Assembly (NCBI GenBank): GCA_020055645.1
Contig: CM034548.1
Location: 9,672,001 to 9,736,000, forward strand
From: Tomocerus qinae
Taxonomy: Eukaryota > Arthropoda > Collembola > Entomobryomorpha > Tomoceridae
DNA length: 64,000 nt
Direction of reading: 5' to 3'
In this document: piece after piece, positions 1 to 13,489 of the stretch
Layout of the letters: each line of letters begins with the position of its first letter
Position numbering within the stretch: the stretch's first letter is position 1
Translations under genes and position numbers: made by a program
Notes under the pieces: generated by a model
The model's database searches: none
The model's input: only the letters and a program-made list of their open reading frames with translations
Told to the model about the DNA's origin: nothing

Positions 1-2654
1 GCATAGAAGGAAAGACGGATTTTCGGAGAAAGTGCACAGCTAAATGACTTGCACTTGAATGGAATGAAAAAGAGGTAAAGAAAGTATGATGCGATGGCTT
101 ATGTTCGTTTGGCGTTGGTGGAAACGAGTTCTATTTTCATGTTCCATTTCTGTAGCCATATAGCCAGGCAGAATAAGGCTCTCACTCTACTATTGTACTC
201 TATATTTAAGTAGGTTCTGATCGTAGTTGTAGTAGTAGTACGAGGGCAGTTGAACTGTGTGGTCGGGCGGGTTGAGTTGAGCTTAAAGTTTAACTCATTC
301 TATTTTGCAGGCATTGTCAATATCAACTTAACGCAAGAAAGACAAATCAATAATCTAATATTTTTTGGTTGCAGGGTCGTCGTGGTTAGACTGAATTGGT
401 CTACATAGAGAGAGAGAGAACTTATTCTCAAACTCCGTTTTGTTGGGTTATTTAGCTCTGCGTGTCCTGACTGTCTGGTTGGCCTGAATATCACGAAACA
501 TAACATAACATAATGCGAGACAGAATATCTGAAGAGTGAGAAGGGAGCTAAAGAGCCTACCTCAAAAGCTAAAAGGAAACAGGCAAAGTGATGGTAAGTG
601 AGGAGCAAAGTCAAGTCGACTTCACTTCCCTTCAAGCTCAACCCTAGGCGAGAAAAGTCAAGTGAGAGTCTTCCAACCCATTTCCAAAGAAGCAAGAATA
701 ATAGCATGTCAAATTAAAGTTAGTCTCCAATATCTTGTTCGAATTAAGCCACGCCGATGCCATGCTCTCTCCCCTCAAAATCTAGCTCCTTTCTCTTTCA
801 TCAAAAATTTGAAGACGCGGACGAGGAAGCGAATGACTCCAAAGGGAGTGCATAATGGCCCTATTATCTGACAGTGGTGATTTTCACTGTTGACGACTTC
901 CGAGACTTTCTCTGTCCCTATCAGAGGAAACTAAAGACGAAACACAATCGAACAGAAACAAAAAAGAAATTCACATCAGGTTAGTTATTTTCTTCTACAT
1001 GCATAATATTTCTTTATGATTATGATAACTTTATACGATTATTATGGCAAAAAGTACGACTCGGATCACTAACAATATTGTTGATGTTTCTGAAAGATAG
1101 TAATAGGTATGTATAAACAGAAGACCTGATTCGAATCCTGATGGTTCTATCCCTGTACGTATAATTCTTATTTTGGTTACAATGCATATAAGTTAAGAGA
1201 CATTGAGAATAAGTGCTGGGATGATGTTTCAGTTCTATAGATCGCAATGCAATGAAATCCAGTTCAGTGTTTAGTTGTAAACATCTTTCTCTTATGCTTT
1301 CTCGGAACGGCATAACAATTTTTTATATAATGTCTCAACTATAATACCAATGTCCGCTTTTTTGGTAATTTTAAGAAAAGCGTTTTTACTCTCTGTGAAA
1401 GAGAGTCGTGGGGAGAGCCAGGACAGCATCAGCCGACTAGTACCTTAACATAAAGATAAATATAAAACTTGACTGTCTTGTTTTGTCTACGTGTTCACAG
1501 TGCACTCAATTCAAGGAGTCGCAGTCACATTGGCTATTCTTCACATAATATATAGCGTTAGCCCTTTACGTCCCTCCTTCAGGGCATTCAAACATAAATC
1601 TAGGCAAGATGTTCTTAGGATGTGCAACCATGTCTGCATATGTACACAAATATATAGAACATCCTTGTCTTGAGTAATACTATTCTTCTACTTAAGAGGA
1701 TATATTACATGCAAGAGATATTGCATTAGCATGTCATATAGTAGACCGTATCCCAGTCAATTCAGTAGTAGACTTGCACTAGTGTCGGGAGGTGGTGAGT
1801 AAACAAGAATAGTGAAAGTGGTGAAAAGACAGAGACCGTGTCTGCCAACTTGCTCGGAATGATACGGCACCGATCCAACAAGAAGCCCACCAACTGGCTA
1901 AAAAAACAGATATTGAGAAGATATAAGAGAAAAGCTGCCATGATGAGAATATTCCTTTTCTATCCTATCATCATTGAGCAGTTGTGATAGCAGAAAGTTG
2001 GAAGACAAAAGTGAGTAAGTGGGGACTTGAGCTACTTCCTCCATTGCACATCAAGCCACGTTCCTTCCCACCACAACCGGCTCATCTTTCTGCCCGAGGA
2101 GACTCCAAACAAATAAATACATAACGTGGACATAACCTTTTCCTACCTACCTCAGATCGTCCAAGACCTAGTTATGTATAATATTATACTGCCACTACAT
2201 GTGGCTATGTTTTTATATTATTATAACACACTTATTATTGGTCCGCCAAAATATACCCAAAAACCCCTTTTTTCGTTTAAATAACATTGCAATGCTATCT
2301 ACAAGTAGACTGCTCAAGACAACCGCAGGCTATCCATTTTTACAAAGAGATATTATTTATAAACTGCTACTTTCAAAACTGCTATCGGCTATTCTTGTGG
2401 CTCTATGTTCGTAATTGAATTCCTACAAATATTACCAGTTGACATAGAAAGTTATAAAGATGGGAAGAGTGGGAACTAAGTGGAGCGTGTCCCTCTCTAA
2501 CCTGGTTGTGTTAAATTAAATTCAAAGCTTTGATTTGCGCATTTCTCGGGATTACTTTAAAAAATAGGTTTTCAAAATTCAAATTCCTGTAAAGAGCTAA
2601 CTTTCAATACCATGCCATCTGCTGACTATTTGTCAGCATTAGTGTCAGGCTTAC

Positions 2655-2850
2655 AAATTAGTTGTAATGTTGTAAACTATCACAAACAGTGTGCTTGAAA
2701 AGTGTCGAAATAATTAAATGTTAATCTCCAGCGACTACACTCTGACACGAAGTTTTATTAAGAGACTAGCTGTAACCTAGCACATACAGGGTGCTAGAAT
2801 GTTGCAATATTATGTAAAACTACAGCGCCTGCGTACTAACTCGAAATTCA
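2655..2850. repeat. Diverged tandem duplication, unit about 105 bp
   Basis: Two adjacent blocks align by eye. Both contain a TAG(T/C)TGTAA start, then CACA-ACAG-GTGCT, then a TGT-G-AATA stretch, and finish in CAGCG-CT-C. The first block runs from about 2655 to 2745 and the second from about 2765 to 2850. The second also carries a short perfect hairpin (CTAGCAC/GTGCTAG, 2777-2797). This could be an old tandem duplication or two fragments of one mobile element. The family is unknown. Confidence 0.4.
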
Positions 2851-3360
2851 TCTGATACATACATATTATACATTTATGTCATCACAGAATTCTTCTACGT
2901 TGGCCTTTTATAGAAAGAGAAGCTTAAAAGGTATTTTTACTTTTCCCTCGCTCTCTTTATCCATATTGCACATTGCAGCCTTCCCAATCCCCTCTGACCA
3001 TTCAACTTCTACTTTATACTATAAAGTAGATTATATAAAAAAAAGTCTCTTTTATTTCAGAGCGAACATTAGTCTAGCCAAACCCAAAGGAAAAGACAAA
3101 ATTGCATAAGAACAAATGTATGTGGGAATGGAATACGTCTCAATTTATTTTTTTGTATAAGTAGGCTCACTGAGGTTGCCACCAAACAGATTTCAGTGAT
3201 AAATTATTAACATTACTCCAAGAAGTTTCACAAAATATGATAGTTTTTAGTAAACAGACAGACAAAAATTTGTTGCAGTCCTCATTAGAATGCCAGGCAC
3301 AGCATATGATTTGTAAGGTTAGCAAAGGTTTGTCAGTTCGATTAAATGCACTCCAAATGT

Positions 3361-3680
3361 TTGAAAGTGAAATTGAGCCCTGTCCATTTGGTAGTATCTC
3401 GAAGTAACTATTTGCTGAGCATGTACCCCAAATTTGGTTAAGGTGAAAATCCGCTCATCCAAATTATTGATCTTTTAAGACAATAAGTTGACTTTATGCA
3501 CTATGCAATCACATCTTTAACGCGTTCTGGTTTACTTCTGCCCAAGTAAACTTTTTGGGACATGCAAATTATCAGTTCTTATGTGGATCCACAGAACATT
3601 ATAGGGCCGTATCAAATACTTTGACTTTAGGCAGGCCATACTAAAGTCGACCAAACTCAGTATTCTGGTAGTTACATTAT
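3361..3680. repeat. Possible old dispersed-repeat fragment
   Basis: The segment contains CCAAATTTGGTTAAGGTGAA near 3430 and a GACCAAACTCA string near 3650. Phrases of this kind (a -TTTGGTCAA- core) recur in dispersed repeats of many protostome genomes. A similar GACCAAACTCA string lies in the receptor intron at about 13822-13832. No ends, coding part or target duplication can be seen, so this is only a suspicion based on shared wording. Confidence 0.2.
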
Positions 3681-4244
3681 CTTTATTGCCTTACGGTCTA
3701 ATCAAATAAAAGTTTGTTTTAGAAACATTGCGTGTAAACTAATTATGGAATATAATTCTTCCTGGCGAAATCAACTTTGTGGGACATTATTGATTAGCAT
3801 AAAATATCGTTAAAAGTAAAGCGCATTAAGTAACTTTCATAAAAAAATATGTTACAAAATGAAAGTTGAGAGCCACTAGATTTTAAGTCAATCTCCTATG
3901 AAATAAATTTATTTCAGAACGACAAAAGCCATTTATTTGAAATATGTTCAATCAGTAAATATTTGATAGGTGTATTTAAACCACAATTACTATTGAATTC
4001 ATTATATTCATCATTCATTATTAAAATTTATTGTCCATTTGCTTTATGTTTGAGGTTTTTGTATTCAGTACTTCAAAAGGGTAAACTTTTATATCACGTA
4101 AAATACTATAATTCGTTTCGCAACAATTAAAAAGTTACATGATGAAAGATGTCCAATTTAGTGTCATAAAACTCCATACAGGTGGATATAAATTTAATAA
4201 TATTTTTAGCTCTGAAGGTTAAAACCCTAAAAGCTGAGTGTATA

Positions 4245-4308
4245 TACTATTTACCAATTTCTGGATGGGAGACGAAGGCGTCTTCCAAGCAGAAATTGGT
4301 AAGTAGTA
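4245..4308. other. Near-perfect 64-nt hairpin (miRNA-precursor-like or micro-palindrome)
   Basis: The left arm 4245-4274 pairs with the right arm 4279-4308 around a 4-nt loop (AAGG). Read as + strand RNA, 28 of 30 arm positions pair, with two G-U wobbles. The only break is a 2x2 mismatch at 4264-4265 opposite 4288-4289. The arms are not simple sequence, and surrounding DNA is AT-rich and unstructured. The length resembles a pre-miRNA, but the 4-nt loop is smaller than is normal for Drosha/Dicer substrates. It could also be a tiny inverted-repeat element. I recognise no known miRNA seed in either arm. The transcribed strand is unknown. Confidence 0.45.
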
Positions 4309-7300
4309 AAGTCTAAATTCTTTATCTCTAATTTTAGTTCCTGTCTCTTCTTTAGCTAGGAATAATATTTCTGCGAATGCAAAGGTTCAAACTGAAGTTT
4401 ATTTTTCTTTAAATAAATTTAGCGTCTTGCTTTTCAATCTATACACATAGTGTAAAATTTCCTGAGGTTTGAATTACTGAGGATTTCTAGACTAGTGAGG
4501 CTTGACGGATGTGGACGACTGAGCTGTATAGATTACAAGTCTTCCACAAAGTGCAGCAGTGGTGAATAGAGACTACTATATATAGGAATACATAGCACAG
4601 AAATACAGAGAGGAGTCACAAGAAAGTTTAGAGAGCATAATGCAAGCAAGAGAGGAGAAAGTATGTAGGAAGAAAGGAAGCGAAGCTAAGTCATTCCTTA
4701 CAATGTACAACACAACAGAAACCACAAGCAATGATACGTACACATATGAAACTTTTCATATCGTGCCGTGCACTTACCACCTACCCCTACAACAGGACTT
4801 TCTCCTATTTACTATCTCAAGGAAGGAGGGCATAGCTTAAAAGCATAATTCTTTGACTCAAACGCAAATACTTTACTATGTCTACTTATTTTCAAGTTCC
4901 CATTTTTCCTATGTAACCTTTGAAGGACCGAGGAAACAGTCACCGTATTTACCACAATGTATTAGCACTTTGTGGATGTTATGACATCACATTTCAATAC
5001 AAAAGATGAGTCAGTCTTTGTATTTTAAGGTTTTCGCACCGCTTCTAAAAAGTTTTCAACGTAACAAAAAGTTCAATGTTTTCTTTAAAGTCTACCTTTA
5101 TGCCCACCTAGTATATGCCTTTTTAACAGAATTTCCACTCTCTGCCATGTTCTGTTAACAAGCAAACAAAATAAATTATTAGAATCTAACCCACTACGCT
5201 TTGACATAGATTTGCACTTCTTTTAATGAAATTTCTTGGCAAGGTTAGTAGAATATTATTTGGAGACATATTATGACAAAGAAATAGCTTTTGTTGTTAA
5301 TAGGAAATGAAGTCATCAAAACCTATATTAATTATTCATCCTACTGCTACCAAAACCATTGTTCGCTCACCAACCGATAAAAATTACTAGTTAGTTGGTC
5401 GGATTTCTTTCCTAGCAAGGATAAAATGGTCAATCTAGAAAATTAAACCATTTAAACTGTGAAAATAATCCTGCGTTCGACGAAATATTTTTTAAAACAA
5501 AACTTAAATTTTTGCCGTTTTGGAAAATGGCAATTTTAAATGTTTTAACCAGCTGGCCGACCAAGTTTACAAGGATCACTAAAAAGTACATAATGACCTT
5601 TAAAATTTGCTACGTTATTTTCCATGTTACTTTAGAATTCGCCTCAACACCGAAACCTTTTTCATCATTTAGATAGTGTGTTGTATTAGCTTGCTAAAAG
5701 TCAGGTAAAAAGACAAGCTGTAATAATGTAAATTTTTTACGTTATTTGTTGTCACTGCTGGCTAATATGGCTTTTATAATAACCAGACATTTTAACCCTT
5801 ACATTTATAGCCAGTGGCTATTAAAACTATCTGTTTAAGCAACTTTTATAGCACATTTGTATATGATTGCATTTTTATGCCGTTACATGTGTCTAAATTT
5901 TTAATTTTTAATTGAAGAATTTTTACATGGAAACTACAATTGAAATTTTATGTACAAAAAGCTACTAAGTTAAAGTTACTTTACAATTCTGTCGAAAATC
6001 TCCTTGGTTTATTTATAGTAATGAAAATGTTGTAATGAAGGATGAATGGTTATGTTTTGAAATAGAAGGTGATAGATAGGACTAGTTATAAATTCCAGGA
6101 GGTAGCTGTTAGTCGAGGAGGAATAGTACCTCTGGGAGAAATTATGTGAAACTAAAGAAGCAATTTGTACGTAATTTGGTAAATACGGTGGCTGTGTGTA
6201 AGTTGTGCTATTATATAGGAGATTGTATAGAGTTTGCCTTTGGTGTGGAAGTAGGAGAATTGCGCGTAGTTTCCCACGTTTCATTTGTATGTAGTTGTGT
6301 AGTTATATGTAGGAATGCTTGTTGATCCGGATCCGATTTAAGATTTTCTTTGTGTATCGACCCCACATCCACACAGTAGAAACGGTTCCAGGCTGTAAAC
6401 TTTGTCGAATTGAATTCGTGTCTTGTGTTGTAACTCGCAGTTTATTTATCTATCTACTTTGGAAAATTTACAATAGTCTTCTTTCCAAGTGTGATCCATT
6501 CTTCTTGAATGCACCTCCTGCAAATGGAACAGATAAGCTCGGCAATCTAATGTAATGTAGGTACCTAGTCCGTCAGTACAGCAGAGTCCAATTCACTACA
6601 GACTCTTCTTCTTAAGTATGCAGGAGCCAAATCAAACGAAACCTCACTTTTGAATTGAGAGTAGTCATGAGTGCAAAGATAAAATAAAACGAGCAGAAAG
6701 ACTCACTAATGAGAAAGACATTGTTAGAATTTCTGACGGTTGTTGTATTTGTACCATGACGATGACGCTCTCTTTTATCCTATAATTATGTCGAGCAGAG
6801 GAGAAACCGAGAAAAATACCCTTCACTTACGCTACGATTAGTCTATTCTGCTTACAGGATAACACAGTCAAAAAAAGAAATTCTTCCTAGCACATTTTGA
6901 CTAGACTCACAAATTATTCTCCTACTAATAAGTAGAACAACGCGAAATAAATAAGAACTGCAAGAATACGACTCACGCCTCCATATTGTGCGAATGCCTC
7001 TCTAAATACTTTCAGCTCCTCCTGAATGTCTTCAGAGTATCAACGTTTTGATTAAAAATTTTGGCGACCTCCTACCATTCGTCTCATATCCATGAATTAC
7101 TCAAGTATTTTAATACATCCCTTTCAACTGTGCGTGCTATTCCTAAGGAAATACTCATACATATTTTACATCAAAAATCAAGTCATTTTAAAGATCTGCT
7201 AGATCGCATTTTACAAATTTATTAATAATTTTTTGAGATAAATCTATCTTCTTACGACATTTAAAGTTAATTAACATTAATATAGTTAAATTAGTGAATC

Positions 7301-8296
7301 GTACAAATTCGATTACTCAATTCTCTTCTCACTCATAAATTTTGCAGAGTTCTAATCATATAATACAGCCGAATCGAATCAGCTTCATATTTAGGAATAA
7401 ACTGCTTATTGATATCTCATTTCGTCCTGTACATTAGAGAAAATGGAAAACCCAACTTTCTCCTCAAGGTAAAATGAAAGAATAGAAATGAAAATGGAGA
7501 AAGCTAAATAGAAAATTGCGTGTCAATTATTAAGTCTTTAATTTAGTAATACCATTAATTAGTAGCTGAGAATTGGTATTTGTGACTGAGGTAGTGAGAG
7601 TAATGTATTTAGGACAAATTATTTCATTGCATCTTCTCAAGGTTTTCTCAAGAGTATAGTAATTGCAATTAAGTAATCCTAAGTGTATAACTGATAATTG
7701 CAATAAATTGCCTTAAATTTGACTATTTTAATTAAATAGCCCCAAATTGCTGTCTAAAAAATTATGATGGTGTTACAAGATGATATTATTTAACGTCTAT
7801 GAAGTAAAGTATGTTAAAGTATAGTAAATCTATGTCAGGTAGTATTTGTGAGCGAGTTGAGAAATGTGTCGAGCTGGGGAAATTGAGACATGCATAAAGT
7901 TTGTAAAGAATATATTACATAAAAGCATATATTCTTCACGAGCATCGTATCTCATTGCATGTAGTCAGCTATTTGGTTAATATTGTAATTACATACAAAT
8001 AGATTTAAAGTTTACATATCACCAGCTTTGACAATTGGCAAATGTAAAAACACTATAAGGGACTTTAAACCATGGCTTATATAGGCTCATGAGTATATAC
8101 AACCCGAGGTAATAAAAGAGGAGTTCACATTCCTCTCTTGGTCGATTCTTTGTTTGTCTCTCTCTGAGTACACTTGTCCGAGTGGCTAAGTCCTCTGGAG
8201 CTTTTCTAATTTTGTTAAGTTTTGCCTTTATTATTATATACTAAAGTTCTATAATTTAGATTTCAATTATCGTTCTTTAAATTAAAGTTAATTAAG

Positions 8297-8325
8297 CTAA
8301 GTCTCTCTTTAAACGAGAGCCTTAG
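8297..8325. repeat. Short inverted repeat
   Basis: Arms CTAAGTCTCTC (8297-8307) and GAGAGCCTTAG (8315-8325) pair at 10 of 11 positions around a 7-nt loop. It lies in non-coding AT-rich DNA. No function can be assigned. Confidence 0.3.
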
Positions 8326-11286
8326 AATTCAGTTTATTTTGTTCTCTTCGAAGAATATATTGTGCTGCCATTATTCAGCAATCTTTTGAATCAAAAAGAT
8401 TGATTAATTCCTTATTTGATTCTACATTCGTCTATGTACTAAGGTATAATATTTATATGTTTCAACTCTGTCTCACTAAGCGATCACGAACGGCTTTAGT
8501 GAAGACAATTGAATGTGTTGTCTGATTTGTGTTTAATATTATGTGCTATTTGAGTTCCAACAATTCCAGTTTACGAATATAAGTCATAAACTTAGTTCAA
8601 TTAATTCAGTTTGATTGATAACATTTGTATTATTGTGTTAAATTAAGTTGCCCCAATCTTGACTAAGAATAAACTTACCTAGTTCCTGTTTGCATCACAA
8701 AACTCGTATTTTGCCTCTTAATACACTTAAATTTTGCTACATTACAATTTATTAGCATTTTGCTGGCTCTACATTGAAGAAGAATCCTATATTAATCATA
8801 TTATTTTATTCAATTATCTCTTGATCATAGTTTGTTTCACAATACGAACACATTTCACCTTTCTTGCAAAATATTCAGTATAAGTTCTATATGGTAATGC
8901 AGTGTGGCAAAAGCCTTTTGAATAAAATTAGTTCGGAGACTGAGAGAGTTGATTGAAATAAGATCAGGAGGAAGAAAGTCGATTTGTATTGTATTCAAGC
9001 TGAGTGAAAGCGGGGATGAGGACTCCCCACTTTCTCGTCATGAAAGGAAAGCTGAGAATGCTGTGCTGACTAACTATTATGTCGTTCCACCTGAAGTCAG
9101 TGAACAGAAGGCAGGCAGGACTCAGATTTAAGTCCAGGACACGACATCCTTATTATTACTCTTGTGTCTGTCTGTAGTGCAGTGACTGGGGAGTTGGAGT
9201 GAAAGTAAACAATCGGGCGGGTGGCTATTTTAAGCCATGTGTACAGTTATTTACGTAGGGGAGATACTCATAATAATAAGGGAGTTGTGGAATGCGTGGT
9301 GACTGACAATGCGCTGGAGAAAGCAGAAAAGGAAACTGCTGGCTATTTATTATGTGTGATTGGGTTGTAGTTAGTTGTCGGTCGTGAGTATTTGCTCAGA
9401 GGTAGGAGAATTCCGTCCCAACTCTCTCCTCCAGACAATAAGAGAACAATAACAATCGCGACTGATTGAGTAAGCAGTGAGAAGTGAGACTCTGGGGATT
9501 GCCTCCTAAGATCGGATGATTGAGAACTTCAGTTCAAGAAGGCAAATCGCATCTTTGGCGGTGAACGTGTTGATGGAATGGGAACGGAAATAGACAAAAT
9601 CCTCGTAGACTCTTAACTTCTCCGACCTCTAATAGATTTTCCCTCCATTCAACGCCGTGTACTCACTCCACTTCCATCTCCCTCCCCACCTAATCATCAC
9701 CACTCCATCCACACTAACTCTAATGTACTTACTCAAAGACCAACTACGACAACCACCCAATGCTATGTCCTCTCCTCGCCTGATTACTAATGCATAAAAG
9801 GATACACGACACTCCGCAAACTCTTTACAATTTATACTTCTCCCAGTCCTACCCATAAAATATCTCTTCTTCCTAATGGAATGTCTTAAAAGGAAACTGC
9901 CTACTCCAACTGACTTCTGTAGTAGGCACCTCATAATAAATTATTATTTCGCCGATATAATTCCCAACTACAGAGACCAAGAATTATTTACCTACAACTG
10001 ACCACACTACCTGACCATAGTCAATCTCATTGACAGATAAAATTAACACGTCAGATTCCAAATTGTACTTTATTATATGTAACATTCACTAGGACTAGAT
10101 ATAATTTATAAAATTTCAAATATAACATAAATCTTGTCGGTCTAATAAATCATCTGAATTTATCGATGCAATTACAACCCAAGGAATCTGAAAAAGGTAA
10201 TTGCTAAGTTTATAAAATATTGCCATATTGTCTTCTTGAATTTTTATAAAAATTGTTATTAAAGCCCAATTTTTGCTGCTATTTAATGACTTCGCTGGAC
10301 TCATACTTCGTACTGTACAGATGAAGGGCATTTGAAAACTTTATATATCTACGGTGTAAGCCATTTATAACGGGCAGGAATATTGTACCCCACTAGTAAC
10401 ATATTACACATACCTAGGTATATAGTATATATTAGGTATACCTGTTATTCGTTCCCATAACTCCGGGGTAAAAAAATTTTCTACAATTCTCATTTCCTTT
10501 CTAATCTAATTAAACTACTGAAATCTTGGGCACTGAAGACAGATAATTGGTTTCTATTTCTACAACTTTTGTATTAAAAATCTACTTTAGTCATAGTCTT
10601 CTATCTAGTAGCTCTATATTATGCTGATGTGACTGCGACTTACTCTGTAAAGGAGTAGCTAAACTTTTTCTCGTTTGAGTCTAAAAATAATTTAAACAGC
10701 GCTAATATTAAGAATGTTGTGCAGAAACTTTATCATAGGATTTAATTTTAGCATTGAAATGTATTATTGCCTACTAGTTTTATTCAATTCATGTCTGCCA
10801 TTGACAACTCTTCGATCTAAGATACTACATTTATACTTGTGCTAGCAAAGGATATCTTGCCTGTACAAGTGTTGCTAAATTACTCCACTGATCAGGAGGT
10901 GTGTTAGAACAAAGTTAATGCTGAAGGATGTTTAGGGGCAACGTTTGAGAACTATGCAGGTTTACGCAATGAGACGGTAATATGCGTAGAGAGTGAGCTT
11001 CAATTTAAGAAGTAGAACAAGGATAGGAAAGTAAGAGTCTGATATTAGCGTGTCGGAGGAGAGGCGTCACAGGATCTTACGATAACATTGTTGGACCTGG
11101 TGTATACAGTAAATGGTAAAATGCATAATAAAGCGTGGGGAACAAAAGCCAAAAAATTAACCAGGGACATTCGGTGAATGGACACTTAAGTATTGAGTGT
11201 GAGCCGGGTCGGGGATGTATTTTGGCAGGTTTTACGGTTAGTGTGAGAGCAAGAGGTCTGTATGGGAATGATTTGTCTGTGTAGGA

Positions 11287-11749
11287 ATGGTGTCAGGAGT
11301 TGGCTCGGGCTCTGAGGACGTCATGGAGAAGACAACCGTTCTGTACGACGTGAGTGGGGACGGGTTCAACGGCACTTGCAGTTTATGTGCCAACGAGTCG
11401 GAGACGATTAACATGACGGACACGAGTTCTTCGGGCCGGGTGACTTACGTGAGCAGTTTCGGCGTGTTGCTGGCGGTGCCGGAGTGGGAAGCGGCCTTGA
11501 CGGCGTTTACGCTCTCGCTCATCATCATCCTCACCCTGGTGGGTAACGTCCTTGTCATCCTCTCTGTATTCACGTATCGCCCTCTTCGCTCGGCTCCGAA
11601 TTTCTTCATCGTGTCACTCGCCGTTGCTGACATGACAGTTGCACTTCTCGTCCTTCCGCTCAACGTCGCCTACTCTATTCTTGGCCGATGGGTTCTGGGG
11701 AAAATCATCTGCGAGTTCTGGCTCACTTCCGATGTTCTCTGCTGCACAG
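11287..11749 (+). CDS. Oct-TyrR (TAR1): Tyramine receptor 1 (octopamine/tyramine receptor), coding exon 1
   Basis: First coding exon of a class-A amine GPCR, residues 1-154 plus one base of codon 155. The N-terminal tail has three N-glycosylation sequons (N28, N36, N42). TM1 (about 68-97) has the GN-V motif, and TM2 (about 105-130) contains LAVADM. TM3 starts at C142, the disulfide cysteine, and D149 is the Asp that binds the amine in this family. The exon ends at a GTAAGT donor in phase 1. Joined to 14988, it gives [20 protein letters not shown], which matches arthropod Oct-TyrR closely. ATG 11287 is the first methionine in the frame, has G at -3 and +4, and lies two bases after a possible acceptor (TTGTCTGTGTAG), which suggests a non-coding 5' exon. 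Known family role: a plasma-membrane receptor for tyramine (and octopamine), usually Gi-coupled, in neurons. Confidence 0.93.
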
Positions 11750-13489
11750 GTAAGTGCTAACGACGAATCACTCAAATGCAGTGCTCCATTATATCATTTA
11801 TTGGAGTTATTAGTCACCATTGTGCTGCTATGGATGACTGCCTGTCTCTGTTACTCAAAATGAACTGAGCAGATGTTGCCTCTCTCGGCCCAATAAAATA
11901 CCGACACTACTCCAGTGTTCTTTTTCTCTGGATTTTTTTCCTTTACGAGTTATTTCGCGCGGGTCGAAGGCCTTAAATGCTGTATCCTTTCGAAAAAATC
12001 AAACTTAATGTTTTTACAGCAAAAGATATAAACTGTCCAGTAGATTTTCTTTTTTTGTCATTTTGGCCAGTGACCAAGAAAAAGTTTATTGCCGTCTGCC
12101 ACTAAGCTATTTCTGTAACTTGTAGTAGTGGTAGTAGTATAGGTGAACACTGATCAGAAAGATCAATATATAGAAATATAAAGTGGTATATATAATGCAT
12201 TAAAGAGCTCTCTGAATTTTTCTGCTGTAGCAATTTCATTTTTAAATGCGAGTTTTAAACGGAAGACTTTGAGCAAGACATTTACAGTTAGAATCTTCAC
12301 GCTGTTTTCAATTTCATTCTTTTGGTAAAAGAGTTTCTTTGAAACCCTTCAACATTCATATAGTATGTGTACACAAATAGAAAATATGATATGGGCATTT
12401 GAAGCACCTACGCAAACTTACGCCAAAGAAATTTCAAGTGTACCTAGGCGAGAAAACTATTTTACATAATATTATAACTTTGGCAGATATATATTCCTGG
12501 GCATAAGCCTTCTCACAAAGTTATTCACAATATTTGCTTAAACCGAAGGCGTTCGCATGAAAGAGTGTTCTTGAAATTTGGTTGTTCAGTTAACTTGGTA
12601 GTCGAAGCAGCAATCTATCAAAATCAGAACAAAACATTCCGTTCAGCTACATTCCTACCGTTAGCAACTCTTTCATGTCAGAGCCAAGCAACGCTCTTTG
12701 TCAACCCATTGTCCATTCAACACCACATACCTAGTCATATACGTTCGATGAGAATTGAATCAGAGCCGACCTCTTCAAGGCACCAGCCACATGTACGTAC
12801 TCAATCCGTAGTTAGTAGTTCACTACTGGACCATCTAAACGAAGGCTCTCAATAGAAATGAAGCCAATCATAGAAATAGTTCAATCTCTTCTTTCCGTCA
12901 TTACTCCAACTTTTAGACAGACTACTCTCAATACTTTTTAAACCCACTCTTTCTTATTCCATGCACATCATGTAAAAATATTGCCAAACCCAGAGATAAA
13001 GTTAACGCTGACACTTTTTAAAACTCCATTAGTTCCCACACCGAGTGATCTCAAGATTTTCTATTCCAAAAGTTGTGAAATTAAATTTCAATTTTTTTTA
13101 AATTGCCGTACTCTCAACTTATCTCGCGCCTTTTATGAACTCTTACAACCACCAGAGTTTCTCAATTATTTATTATTACCAGATGCTCCCTGATGACCAA
13201 ACAGCTACAGATGGAATTGTTGGATAGATCCTTAAACGAAAACTATTTAGAAAACCTTTCATCTTATAGATGAACTTAACCTTACACATGATAGCAAAAA
13301 CTTTTATTGTATTAGGAGGTACTAGATCAGCTTGAGGCTACAGATATCTCTGACTATCTGTACATGTACATACAAATTGCTATTAATTTTCAGCTTACGA
13401 TTTCATTATTACTCCAGGAACAATTTTTCCTTTGGACCTTTTCCTTTTTAATAAAAAGGGAGCAAAAACAAAAAAAATTCAATAATAGT

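Larger units (their letters stand above)
1..11284. other. Intergenic / upstream region, no convincing gene
   Basis: About 11.3 kb of AT-rich DNA upstream of the tyramine receptor. Open frames here are short (at most about 100 codons), have skewed composition, match no family I know and do not join across plausible splice sites. The stretch may hold promoter, enhancers and non-coding 5' exons of the receptor, since its start codon sits just after a possible splice acceptor, but none can be fixed from sequence alone. The structured items inside (hairpin at 4245-4308, diverged duplication at 2655-2850, repeat-like segment at 3361-3680) are listed separately. No tRNA, rRNA or CRISPR was seen. Confidence 0.6.

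Noticed and set aside
1120-1150. GATTCGAATCC resembling a tRNA B-box
   Set aside because: No matching A-box or cloverleaf could be formed around it.
8071-8200. TATATA (8078) followed by AATAAA (8111) and a tRNA-like phrase TCCGAGTGGCTAAG (about 8180), suggesting an LTR or a tRNA-derived SINE
   Set aside because: No terminal repeat partner, no primer-binding site, no coding remains and no B-box at the right distance. The signals are common in AT-rich DNA.
9629-9934. 101-codon open frame on the - strand
   Set aside because: The translation has no recognised motif, and the + strand is a CT-rich biased tract. No splice-consistent neighbours.
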